Origin: Rhizobiales bacterium UBA697
GTDB lineage: Bacteria; Pseudomonadota; Alphaproteobacteria; Rhizobiales; Ancalomicrobiaceae
Length of the DNA: 30,633 nucleotides
Direction of reading: 5' to 3'
NCBI GenBank assembly: GCA_002298965.1
Contig: DBMN01000255.1
Location: 1 to 30,633, forward strand
In this document: in pieces, positions 24,701-30,633 of the stretch
How the letters are laid out: every line of letters begins with the position of its first letter
How positions within the stretch are numbered: the first letter of the stretch is position 1
Made by a program: the position numbers and the translations under genes
The notes under the pieces: model-generated
The model's database searches: none
Seen by the model: only the letters and a program-made list of their open reading frames with translations
What the model was told of the DNA's origin: nothing

Positions 24701-25272
24701 TCGGCCTCGGCCTGTCGATCGTCGAGCGCATCTCGCGGGTGCTGGCCCATCCGATCGGGCTGACCTCGGAACCCGGCAAGGGCTCGCGCTTCCACGTCGA
24801 GGTGCCGACGGCGGCCGCCATGCCCAACGTCGCGCCGACCGACGGCACGCCGCGGCCGACCGCCGCCAAGTTCGACGGCATGACCGTGCTCTGCCTCGAC
24901 AACGAGGAGACCATCCTCGACGGCATGGAGGCACTGCTGGTCGGCTGGGGCGTCAAGGTGGTCAAGGCGCGCGACCAGAAGGACGCGTCCGAGCAGCTCG
25001 CCAATCTCGTCAAGGAGACCGGCCAGGGGCCGGACATCCTCCTGGTCGACTACCATCTCGACGACGGCAACGGCATCGACGCCGTGGTGCAGCTGCGCTG
25101 GCGCTTCGGTTCCGACCTGCCGGCGGCGCTGATCACCGCCGATCGCGGCCCGCAGGTGCGCGAGGAGGCGACGGAGAAGTCGATCACCGTGCTGAACAAG
25201 CCGGTGAAGCCGGCGGCGCTGCGCGCCGTCCTCACCCAGTGGCGCAGCGCCAAGTCCGCCGCGGCGGAGTGA
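21745..25272 (+). CDS. sodium/solute symporter-PAS-histidine kinase-receiver hybrid
   Basis: 1175-residue membrane sensor. Residues about 1-540 are a multi-helix sodium:solute symporter (SSS) domain (ALSLGVYCTSWTFFGSVGQA; ITSIADFIAARYGKNQRLAA). A PAS domain follows at about 640-770 (ISVFDRELGLICWNRQFRQI). A short coiled coil leads to the kinase core with His815 in AAGHDILQPLNAARL. The ATPase boxes are LIQNLISNAIKYTPRG, VLDTGLGISP and GLGLGLSIVERIS. A C-terminal receiver (about 1047-1165) has phosphoacceptor Asp1102 in LLVDYHLDDG and Lys in VLNKPVKP. The layout resembles CbrA-like kinases with an added receiver, so transport and sensing may be linked; the solute is unknown. The nearby NarL-type regulator is a likely partner. 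An SDR gene follows after 34 bp. Confidence 0.93.
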   Translation: MIHGWLVLVVAIAYIGALFGIAHWGDRRLGRVSPTVGRPTIYALSLGVYCTSWTFFGSVGQAAVKGLDFLTIYIGPILLYLFGYGILERMIRLAKAERITSIADFIAARYGKNQRLAAVVTVIALVGIVPYIALQLKAVSTSVTTLVHHIDFGLAPSQVRPDVPLGVAVVMAAFACLFGTRHIDATEHQQGLMLAIAAESVVKLFALSLVGIYVTFVLFDGPSDLMASIVDNPVGAHVLSGNLSGGNWIVMTTLSFFAILMLPRMFHVAVVENHTPAELKRARWLFPLYLVAINVFVVPIALGGLSRYGTAIDADTFVLRLPLDAGAEWVTLFAFVGGLSAATAMVIVASVALSIMICNELVAPVLVKWAGRDGGDQPDMMRTLLIVRRIAIVVVLALAYLYLRLVADASALAEIGLLAFAAIAQFAPAFFGALFWRRGTARGAIAGIVVGFVVWIYTLAVPTFVEAGYGTTSFLLNGPFGFWFLRPQALFTLAFDPLAHGVFWSLAFNTAAFVSISMMRPPEPIERLQANVFVPSDFAPAPALRRWRTAVTVDDLVSTVARYLGEERTRRAFGEFGRSHSMLLTGDRPADLHLLRFAEQLLASAIGAASSRLVLSLLVKRRDPSTKAAMKLLDDASAAIQYNRDLLQIALDQVGQGISVFDRELGLICWNRQFRQILDLPPGFAQVGVSLQAIIRDRAEHGEFGPGNPERIIKDRMDRLVRRMETYHERLASTDAVIEVRTSPMPDGGIVTTWTDITERVSSAEALARANETLERRVRERTEELTRLNGELSRAKAEADEANIGKTRFLAAAGHDILQPLNAARLYATSLVEKTEHSPLATHAVNIDQSLDAVEEILGALLDISRLDAGALKPEFTVFRIDEILKPLTIEFEPIARDRGLRFHVLPCSLWVRSDRRLLRRLIQNLISNAIKYTPRGSVLVGVRRRRGRLAVEVLDTGLGISPDQQTVIFQEFQRLDQGAKIARGLGLGLSIVERISRVLAHPIGLTSEPGKGSRFHVEVPTAAAMPNVAPTDGTPRPTAAKFDGMTVLCLDNEETILDGMEALLVGWGVKVVKARDQKDASEQLANLVKETGQGPDILLVDYHLDDGNGIDAVVQLRWRFGSDLPAALITADRGPQVREEATEKSITVLNKPVKPAALRAVLTQWRSAKSAAAE

Positions 25273-25306
25273 CGAGGCCACCGACCCGACGATCCGGAGA
25301 TCCCCG

Positions 25307-26071
25307 ATGACAGACGCTCCCGCCTCCCGCATCGCGCTCGTCACCGGGGCCGGCAGCGGCATCGGGCGGGCGTCGGCGCTCGCGCTCGCCGCCGACGGCT
25401 GGACGCTCGTGCTGACCGGACGCCGCGTCGAACCGCTCGAGGAGACGGCGCGGGCGATCGAGGCGGCGGGCGGCCGGGCGCTGGTGGTGCCGACGGACGT
25501 CGGTGATTCCGCCGCGGTCGAGGCGCTGTTCGCGACGATCGAGGCGACCTACGGGCGGATCGACTTCGTCTTCAACAACGCGGGGCGCGGCACCGGCGCC
25601 ATCCCGATCGACGAACTGAGCGACGCCGACTGGACGGCGACGGTGGCGGTCAACCTGACCGGCGTCTTCAACGTGACGCGCGCCGCCTTCCGGCTGATGA
25701 AGCGCCAGGTGCCGCAGGGCGGGCGGATCGTCAACAACGGCTCGATCTCGGCCCATGCGCCGCGGCCGAACTCGGTGCCCTATACCGCGACCAAACACGC
25801 GGTGACCGGCCTCACCCGCTCGATCGCCCTCGACGGGCGGCCCTTCGACATCGCCTGCGGCCAGATCGACATCGGCAACGCGGCGACGGAGATGACGGAC
25901 CGGATGACGCTCGGCGTGCCGCAGGCCGACGGCTCGGTCCGAGCCGAACCGCGGATGGAGGTCGCCGACGTCGGCCGCGCCGTCGTCCACATGGCGAGCC
26001 TGCCGCCGGGCTCCAACATCCTGTTCATGACGGTGATGGCGACCAAGATGCCTTTCGTCGGGCGGGGGTGA
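25307..26071 (+). CDS. short-chain dehydrogenase/reductase
   Basis: 254-residue SDR-family NAD(P)-dependent oxidoreductase. The nucleotide motif TGAGSGIG is at 13-20, NNAG at 90-93, and the catalytic set Ser146 (NNGSIS), Tyr159 and Lys163 (YTATK) is intact. An arginine pair after strand 2 (TGRRVE) suggests NADP rather than NAD. The substrate is not identifiable. The ATG has GGAG 8 nt upstream and is 34 bp after the symporter-kinase stop, so both are probably co-transcribed. Such an enzyme next to a solute-sensing kinase might act on the sensed compound, which is speculation. Confidence 0.93.
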   Translation: MTDAPASRIALVTGAGSGIGRASALALAADGWTLVLTGRRVEPLEETARAIEAAGGRALVVPTDVGDSAAVEALFATIEATYGRIDFVFNNAGRGTGAIPIDELSDADWTATVAVNLTGVFNVTRAAFRLMKRQVPQGGRIVNNGSISAHAPRPNSVPYTATKHAVTGLTRSIALDGRPFDIACGQIDIGNAATEMTDRMTLGVPQADGSVRAEPRMEVADVGRAVVHMASLPPGSNILFMTVMATKMPFVGRG

Positions 26072-26077
26072 GGCCAA

Positions 26078-26105
26078 GAAAAAAGGCGACGCCGACGGCG
26101 TCGCC
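26078..26105 (-). terminator. intrinsic terminator of the NarL-type regulator
   Basis: GGCGACGCC (26085-26093) and GGCGTCGCC (26097-26105) form a perfect 9-bp stem with loop GAC. On the minus strand TTTTTT follows. The convergent SDR gene ends 6 bp before the T-tract; the stem might also slow plus-strand transcription. Confidence 0.9.
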
Positions 26106-26137
26106 TCGTGTCTCGTCGGCTTCGACCGCGGCGGGGT

Positions 26138-26806
26138 TCACACCCCGACGGAGCTCCACTGACCGGCTTCGATCTTGGAGGCGGCGATGACCGCCTGGGT
26201 GCGGCTCTCGACGCCCAGCTTCTGCAGGATCGCCGAGACGTGCGCCTTGACGGTCGCCTCGGAGACGCCGAGCTCATAGGCGATCTGCTTGTTGAGCAGA
26301 CCCTCCGACAGCATCATCAGCACCCGCACCTGCTGCGGCGTCAGCGTCGACAGGCGCTGCACCAGCTTGGCGGTGTCGTCGACCGGCACGGCCGAAAGGT
26401 CGATGTCGGCAGGCGTCCAGACATCGCCGTTCATCACGGTCGACAGCGCCTCGCGGATCGAATCGGTGCCGAGCGACTTCGGCACGAAGCCGGCGGCGCC
26501 GAATTCCATGCAGCGCCGGATGGTCGCCGGGTCCTCGTTGGCGGAAACCACCACCACCGGAACCGCAGGGAACTGGGCACGAAGATACATCAGGCCGGAG
26601 AAGCCGCGCACGCCGGGCATGTTCAGGTCGAGCAGTACGAGATCGACTTCCTCGCCCTCCTCAAGAATCTTGGAGACCGCCTCGAGCGACCCCGCCTCGG
26701 CGATCACGACGCCCTCGAACAGGCTCTCGAGCGTCTGACGCAATGCACCGCGAAAGAGCGGATGATCATCCGCGATCACGAACCGATAACCCGGATTGGT
26801 GGCCAA
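26138..26806 (-). CDS. NarL/FixJ-family response regulator
   Basis: 222-residue two-component transcription factor. The receiver domain has Asp13/Asp14 (VIADDHPLF), phosphoacceptor Asp60 (LVLLDLNMPG), Ser88 (VVVVSAN) and Lys110 (GFVPKSLG). The LuxR-type helix-turn-helix is at about 152-212 (LTPQQVRVLMMLSEGLLNKQ; VSEATVKAHVSAILQKLGV). Translation appears to start at a TTG (26806), supported by AAAGGAG 7 nt upstream; no suitable ATG exists before the receiver. It faces the symporter-kinase/SDR operon, and regulators of this type often pair with such SSS-type kinases, so I infer it is the cognate output protein. Target genes are unknown. Confidence 0.92.
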   Translation of the reverse strand: MATNPGYRFVIADDHPLFRGALRQTLESLFEGVVIAEAGSLEAVSKILEEGEEVDLVLLDLNMPGVRGFSGLMYLRAQFPAVPVVVVSANEDPATIRRCMEFGAAGFVPKSLGTDSIREALSTVMNGDVWTPADIDLSAVPVDDTAKLVQRLSTLTPQQVRVLMMLSEGLLNKQIAYELGVSEATVKAHVSAILQKLGVESRTQAVIAASKIEAGQWSSVGV

Positions 26807-27151
26807 TCCCCTTCTCCTTTAGGTTCGTCCGGCGCGCCCCGAGCGGACTCGCGGATTTTCGTGCGGCGACGGGTCGGCGACGATCCCCCAATCGCGCCGG
26901 TCGCGGTCGGCTGGACGCCGACGAGTGAATTATCGATCCCGCAACGCAACTTCGCAAGCGTCATCCGAAAGGATGAGGCCGAATAAGCTTCATTACTAGG
27001 GCAAAATTGGTGGGTTTCGCCGATTTCTTGCAATTTGGAATTTTCTTGCCCCGCACAGAGCGCCGGGCGGGTCTGTCGTGGTGGGGTAGTCAGCGACCGT
27101 ACTTGCGATACTCTCGCATCTTTCGCCCACCCGTCCGCATCGGAGCCCACC
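26807..27151. other. divergent intergenic region, regulator/proline iminopeptidase
   Basis: 345 bp between the NarL-type regulator and the iminopeptidase. It contains the most AT-rich part of this end of the window (about 26985-27050) and a small perfect hairpin TCATCC-GAAA-GGATGA at 26961-26976. I could not place a good -35/-10 pair, although both divergent promoters should be here. Confidence 0.5.
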
Positions 27152-28129
27152 GTGAACGACACCGCGTCAACTCGCCGCCATGCCCTCTTTCCCGACATCG
27201 CGCCGCATCGCAGCGGCCGCCTGAAGGTCTCCGACCTGCACGAGATCTATTGGGAAGAGAGCGGAAATCCGGCCGGAAAGCCGGTGATCTGCCTGCACGG
27301 CGGCCCCGGCGGCGGCATCACGCCGACGATGCGACGGCTGCACGATCCGGCCGCCTACCGCATCGTCGCCTTCGACCAGCGCGGCTGCGGACAGTCGACG
27401 CCGCATGCCGAACTCGCCGAGAACACCACCTGGGATCTCGTCGCCGACATCGAGCGCATCCGCGAGCATCTCGGCATCGAACGCTGGCAGGTCTACGGCG
27501 GATCGTGGGGCTCGACGCTGGCGCTCGCCTATGCCGAGACCCACCCGGAGCGGGTCAGCGAGATCATCCTGCGCGGCATCTTCATGCTGCGGCGCAAGGA
27601 ACTCCTGTGGTTCTACCAGGAGGGCGCGAGCCTGATCTTCCCCGATCTGTTCGAGCCCTTCCGTGACCTGATCCCGCGGCACGAGCAACACGACCTGATC
27701 GCCGCCTATCACCGCCGCCTGACCGGGCCGGACGAGGCGCTGCGGCTCGAGGCGGCGCGGCGCTGGGCGACCTGGGAGGGCTCGACCCTGTCGCTGCTGC
27801 CCGATCCCGAGCGCGCGGCGGCCTTCGGCGGCGACAGTTTCGCCCTCGCCTTCGCGCGAATCGAGTGCCACTTCTTCATGAACGGCGGCTTCTTCGAGGT
27901 CGAGGACCAGCTGCTGCGCGACGTCCACCGCATCCGCCACATCCCGGCGGTGATCGTCCACGGCCGCTACGACATGTGCACGCCGATGTTCAACGCCTGG
28001 GATCTGAAGAAGGCCTGGCCGGAGGCCGATCTCCGGATCATCGACGACGGCGGCCACGCCGTCACCGAGCCGGGGCTAGTCGCCGAGATGGTCGCGGCCT
28101 CGGAGGCCTTCAAGCACCGCCCGGCGTGA
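27152..28129 (+). CDS. pip: prolyl aminopeptidase (proline iminopeptidase)
   Basis: 325-residue alpha/beta hydrolase of peptidase family S33 that removes N-terminal proline from peptides in the cytoplasm. Oxyanion-hole motif HGGPGG (49-54), DQRGCGQS (75-82), nucleophile Ser118 in GGSWGSTLAL, and the remaining triad Asp274 (HGRYDMCTP) and His302 (DGGHAVTEPG). I start at GTG 27152 (MNDTASTRRHALFPDIAPHR) with GGAG 6 nt upstream, since family proteins begin with this LFPxIxPHxSG region; the frame is open further upstream without homologous sequence. The 3' end overlaps the convergent yjbQ-like gene by 20 bp. Confidence 0.95.
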   Translation: MNDTASTRRHALFPDIAPHRSGRLKVSDLHEIYWEESGNPAGKPVICLHGGPGGGITPTMRRLHDPAAYRIVAFDQRGCGQSTPHAELAENTTWDLVADIERIREHLGIERWQVYGGSWGSTLALAYAETHPERVSEIILRGIFMLRRKELLWFYQEGASLIFPDLFEPFRDLIPRHEQHDLIAAYHRRLTGPDEALRLEAARRWATWEGSTLSLLPDPERAAAFGGDSFALAFARIECHFFMNGGFFEVEDQLLRDVHRIRHIPAVIVHGRYDMCTPMFNAWDLKKAWPEADLRIIDDGGHAVTEPGLVAEMVAASEAFKHRPA

Positions 28130-28592
28130 GCGCCCGCGTGCCGAAAAAATGGAGCGCCGCCTCACGGGTCGAACCGCGGTCGCGGTGCTCCATCACATAG
28201 ACCGTCTGCCAGGTGCCGAGCTCCATCCGCCCGGCGCGGACGGGAACGGCGAGCGACACGCCGGTCAGCGTCGCCTTGACGTGGGCCGGCATGTCGTCGT
28301 CGCCCTCGAGGGCGTGGCGCCAGTGGTGGCCGCGCGGCGCGAGCCGGTCGAGGGCGTCGACGAGATCGGGCAGGACCTCGGGCGAGGCGTTCTCCTGGAC
28401 GGTCAGCGACGCCGAGGTGTGACGCAGGAAGATCGTCAGCAACCCGTCGCCGGCGCCGATGGCGTCGAGCCAACCGGCGAGGTCGTCGCCGACGTCGAGG
28501 AGGCTGCGCCCGCGCGTGGCGACCGACAGTCGCGCCGTCGCCTGGAACAGCGCCTCGCCCGTCGCCTCGGTGCCGTGCCGAATGGTCGCCAT
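28110..28592 (-). CDS. YjbQ family (UPF0047) protein
   Basis: 160-residue protein of the YjbQ/UPF0047 family, some members of which show weak thiamine-phosphate synthase activity; the physiological role is uncertain. Family motifs are clear: LRHTSASLTVQENASPEV (52-73 region), HHWRHALEGDDDMPAHVKA and GTWQTVYVMEHRDRG. The conserved histidines and acidic residues in these would form a metal site. I start at ATG 28592 (MATIRHGTEAT) with GGGAG 9 nt upstream, not at the upstream frame opening. It is convergent with the iminopeptidase and shares its last 20 bp with it on the other strand. Confidence 0.92.
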   Translation of the reverse strand: MATIRHGTEATGEALFQATARLSVATRGRSLLDVGDDLAGWLDAIGAGDGLLTIFLRHTSASLTVQENASPEVLPDLVDALDRLAPRGHHWRHALEGDDDMPAHVKATLTGVSLAVPVRAGRMELGTWQTVYVMEHRDRGSTREAALHFFGTRALTPGGA

Positions 28593-28776
28593 CGTCGTTC
28601 TCTCCCCGTCCGCGTCGAAGGTCGCGTCGATCGGGTCACCGTCTCGCCGCAATGAGGCGCCACGACCGTTTCCCGCGAAGACGCGCGATCCGCCCTCTCT
28701 CCCATTGAACCGGGCCCGAGGGAAGGCTATGACGTCGTCACGCTCCACGCTTTCGAATTACCTTCAAGAAACGGGA

Positions 28777-29442
28777 ATGACGATGTCCGCCATTGTCGCG
28801 AATTTCGCAGCGAACGCCGTTCGCGCCCCGCTTTCCGGCGTCACGGCTCTCGCCGCGGTCGCCCTGGCGACGGTCCTCGGCGTCTCGTCGGCCCAGGCGC
28901 AGGCGGCCAAGGCCTCCGCCGCCGACAGCTGGATCAAGGTCTGCCGCAACGACGACAAGGCCAAGCGCGAGTTCTGCAAGACCGCCTACGACCTGCGCAC
29001 CAGCGGCGGCCAGTTCCTGGCCTCGGTCGCGGTCGTCGAAGTCGGCGGCGAGGCTCGCAAGGTGGTCGAGATGATCCTGCCGACCGGCCTGCTGCTGCAG
29101 CCGGGCCTCAAGGTCCAGGTCGACCAGAACAAGGCGGAAGACGCCAAGTACGGCATGTGCGCGCCCGACGGCTGCGTCGCGCAGATGGTGTCGAACGAAG
29201 CCTTCGTCGCCTCGCTCAAGGCCGGCTCGACCATCACCATCACGGCGCAGGGTCAGGCCTCCAACCCGGTGGTCTTCACCTTCCCGCTCGCCACCTTCAA
29301 GGCGGCGAACGAGGGCAAGCCGCTGGACGAGGCCGCGCTGAAGAAGCGCGAAGAGGCGATCAACGCCGAGATCCAGGACAAGCAGAAGTCGATCGAGGAG
29401 CAGCTGCGCGAGCAGCAGCGCAAGGCCTCGCAGGGCAAGTGA
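28777..29442 (+). CDS. invasion-associated locus B (IalB) family protein, exported
   Basis: 221-residue secreted protein. An N-terminal signal peptide (hydrophobic core about 20-36, cleavage likely after SSAQA near 41) precedes an IalB domain. Paired cysteines fit disulfides in the periplasm: Cys56 and Cys67 in CRNDDKAKREFC, Cys128 and Cys133 in GMCAPDGC. Another family feature is EMILPTGLLLQPGLKVQVDQ. The C terminus (about 180-221) is a Lys/Glu/Gln-rich coiled coil. Function of the family is poorly known; in Bartonella it is linked to erythrocyte invasion, but it is widespread in non-pathogenic relatives. ATG 28783 or ATG 28729 are alternative starts; the ribosome binding site does not decide clearly. 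Confidence 0.88.
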   Translation: MTMSAIVANFAANAVRAPLSGVTALAAVALATVLGVSSAQAQAAKASAADSWIKVCRNDDKAKREFCKTAYDLRTSGGQFLASVAVVEVGGEARKVVEMILPTGLLLQPGLKVQVDQNKAEDAKYGMCAPDGCVAQMVSNEAFVASLKAGSTITITAQGQASNPVVFTFPLATFKAANEGKPLDEAALKKREEAINAEIQDKQKSIEEQLREQQRKASQGK

Positions 29443-29468
29443 GCCCTCAGCCGATCGAGACGAAACGA

Positions 29469-29497
29469 ACGGGCTTCCTCGGAAGCCCGTTTTTTTT
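29469..29497 (+). terminator. intrinsic terminator of the IalB gene
   Basis: ACGGGCTTCC (29469-29478) and GGAAGCCCGT (29481-29490) form a perfect 10-bp stem followed by a run of eight T (29490-29497). It starts 26 bp after the stop codon and its T-tract reaches into the stop codon of the convergent MerR gene. Confidence 0.95.
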
Positions 29498-29937
29498 CAC
29501 GCCCCGCGCGGCCCGGCGCCGGCGGGCGAGGCGCGCTCGAGCGCGGCGATCTCGACCGCGATGCGCTCGAGCGTCCGCTCGGTCTCGGCCCGTGCCGCCA
29601 GCGTCTCGCGTCGCCTGAGAGCGAGCCGCTCGCCGAGGTCGGCGAGCCGGGCGTCGAGGGGGGCGCGCCGCCGCAGGTCGAGCATGGCGTGGATCTCGGC
29701 GAGGCCGAAGCCGATGCGCTTGGCGGCGACGACGATCTGCAGCCGGCGCACGTCCTCGGCCCGGTAGCGCCGCGTCTGGCCGACGCGCAGCGGCTCGAGC
29801 AGCCCCTTGGCCTCGTAGAAGCGCAGCGCGCGCAGGGTCACTTCGCAACGCGAGGCGAGATCGCCGATCGCCCAGAGGCGATCGATGTCGCCGGGGGTGT
29901 CGGCGAGCAGCGAGGCGAGATCGTCGGCGACGTCCAT
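29497..29937 (-). CDS. MerR-family transcriptional regulator
   Basis: 146-residue DNA-binding protein. The winged helix-turn-helix is at about 21-90: LWAIGDLASRCEVTLRALRF, YEAKGLLEP, then RRYRAEDVRRLQ. A long coiled-coil dimerisation helix (about 98-138) follows, with a short tail. There is no cysteine pattern for a metal site; only one cysteine (Cys31) is present, so a heavy-metal sensor is unlikely. Effector and targets are unknown. I start at ATG 29937 (MDVADDLASLL); a GTG at 30000 would add a Pro/Ala-rich 21 residues. Convergent with the IalB gene and divergent from the PodJ-like gene. Confidence 0.9.
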   Translation of the reverse strand: MDVADDLASLLADTPGDIDRLWAIGDLASRCEVTLRALRFYEAKGLLEPLRVGQTRRYRAEDVRRLQIVVAAKRIGFGLAEIHAMLDLRRRAPLDARLADLGERLALRRRETLAARAETERTLERIAVEIAALERASPAGAGPRGA

Positions 29938-30350
29938 CGTGCTGAGGGTCCATCCGAAGCGAGGTGGGCGCGGGATCGCGGCACCGGCGGTGGCCGGCAC
30001 GCCCGCGTCGAACGCGGGTCGGACCAGTCAACGGACTGCACGTGAACGTCGGCTTGCCGCGACGACGGCAATCTTAGCGATCGGCTCTTCTCGGTCGGGC
30101 GCGACAAACACCACGTCGCCTCCAAACGAGGTGCCGCGAGCCCGCAACATCAAGGAAACATCGACGAAGATTACGATTCTCTCACTTCCCGAGCCCTGCC
30201 TTAACGACTTGTTTACCCTGTTCGAAAAATCTGTCGTCGAAGCTCCGGTCGGATGATCGTCCGAGTCGGCGAACCGTGTGGACGGTTCCACGACCCCGCG
30301 ATCGTCCTGGAATTGCCGACCGGACGAGCTTCTGCCGGCGGAGGTAGGAC
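29938..30350. other. divergent region between MerR gene and PodJ-like gene
   Basis: 413 bp with no protein-like frame. The part 30135-30240 is AT-rich for this genome and contains a GATTC site (30175-30179, a GANTC methylation target) and the CtrA-like site at 30201-30216. It should contain the promoters of both flanking genes. Confidence 0.55.
30201..30216 (+). promoter_or_regulatory. CtrA-like binding site
   Basis: TTAA-CGACTTG-TTTAC matches the CtrA consensus TTAA-N7-TTAAC with one mismatch. It is 135 bp upstream of the PodJ-like start codon and close to a GATTC site, the combination expected for a cell-cycle-controlled alphaproteobacterial promoter. Confidence 0.5.
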
Positions 30351-30633
30351 ATGTCTCGCAGCGGACGCGGGTTCGAAGACGAAGCCCGACAGCGCGTCTT
30401 GGATGCGGCACGGCGATCGGGTCTCTCGGTCGGCGAGCTCGTGCAGGCGTTGCAGGACGGCCCGCGTCGCGGGCGCACCGCCGAACCCACCGGAACGGGT
30501 CTCGGCGCGCTCGACCGACGCCTCGACGCGCTCGGCGACCGCATGCGCCGCCCGACCGCCGACCGTACCGCTTCCCGTCTCGACCGCACCGCCGCCGCCG
30601 AAGCCCAGCTCGACGAGATCGCCGCCACCGTCG
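30351..30633 (+). CDS. N-terminal part of a PodJ-like polarity/coiled-coil protein
   Basis: 94 codons of a gene cut by the right edge. The protein starts MSRSGRGFEDEARQRVLDAA then RRSGLSVGELVQAL. Proteins of this order with an amphipathic start ending in (A/G)xSVGEWL are usually long coiled-coil polar organisers (PodJ-like, with SEL1 repeats or a peptidoglycan-binding domain further on). The remaining visible part is Arg/Ala/Asp-rich, as in their charged linkers. The start codon has a strong GGAGG 6 nt upstream (GGAGGTAGGACATG). The identity rests on a short N-terminal motif, so it is tentative. Confidence 0.55.
   Translation, partial: MSRSGRGFEDEARQRVLDAARRSGLSVGELVQALQDGPRRGRTAEPTGTGLGALDRRLDALGDRMRRPTADRTASRLDRTAAAEAQLDEIAATV

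Noticed and set aside
21024..25310. Very long open frame (about 1430 codons) on the plus strand overlapping mscL and the symporter-kinase
   Set aside because: It is a frame-shifted shadow of the kinase gene: the predicted protein is Arg/Pro/Gly/Asp-rich without family motifs, while the other frame gives a clear SSS-PAS-kinase-receiver protein.
23260..25362. 700-codon open frame on the minus strand inside the kinase gene
   Set aside because: Antisense of well-supported kinase and receiver domains, with no recognisable fold.
1..30633. CRISPR array, tRNA, rRNA, transposase or phage genes
   Set aside because: I saw no regularly spaced repeats, no cloverleaf or rRNA sequence and no transposase or integrase motifs in any frame I read.

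Overview
The window is very GC-rich DNA, almost certainly from an alphaproteobacterium and most likely from the Hyphomicrobiales (Rhizobiales). Evidence for this: a complete cbb3 oxidase block (ccoNOQP plus ccoGHIS/fixGHIS) sits next to hemN and a FixL-FixJ-FixK type oxygen-sensing cascade; an IalB family exported protein is present; a PodJ-like protein starts at the right edge behind a CtrA-like site and a GATTC (GANTC) site; and the dispersed palindromic repeats are of the kind common in this group. The species cannot be named from the sequence alone.

Layout. (1) 1-4762: a sugar cluster with xylulokinase (cut by the left edge), a LacI-family regulator and aldose 1-epimerase on the minus strand, then a divergent aldo/keto reductase. 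(2) 4763-5280: a gene-free stretch with a hairpin, an inverted pair of dispersed repeats and a short palindrome. (3) 5281-13444, all minus strand: ccoN-ccoO-ccoQ-ccoP, a strong terminator, then ccoG-fixH-fixI-ccoS. This encodes the high-affinity cbb3 cytochrome c oxidase and its copper/assembly proteins. (4) 13445-15576: a 767-bp divergent region with two FixK/FNR boxes, then hemN (oxygen-independent haem synthesis) on the plus strand. (5) 15646-19654, minus strand: ybaK, a FixK-type Crp/Fnr regulator, a stand-alone receiver protein, FixJ and a soluble haem-PAS FixL. (6) 19761-21503: a class I/II aminotransferase and mscL. (7) 21745-26806: a 1175-residue fusion of a sodium/solute symporter domain, PAS, histidine kinase and receiver, an SDR oxidoreductase directly behind it, and a convergent NarL-type response regulator. 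(8) 27152-30633: a proline iminopeptidase, a YjbQ family protein, an IalB protein, a MerR regulator and the start of a PodJ-like coiled-coil protein.

How it works together. The central 14 kb reads as a self-contained microaerobic respiration module. FixL should sense oxygen and phosphorylate FixJ. FixJ should activate fixK; a GTACGTAG octamer lies upstream of fixK. FixK should then act at TTGAT-N4-GTCAA boxes upstream of ccoN and hemN. The receiver-only gene between fixJ and fixK is placed to tune this relay. No wholly new system is evident. The least explained items are that receiver, the C-terminal CxxCH of FixK, the position of the hemN FixK box, the fixL leader architecture, and the unknown input and output of the symporter-kinase locus.
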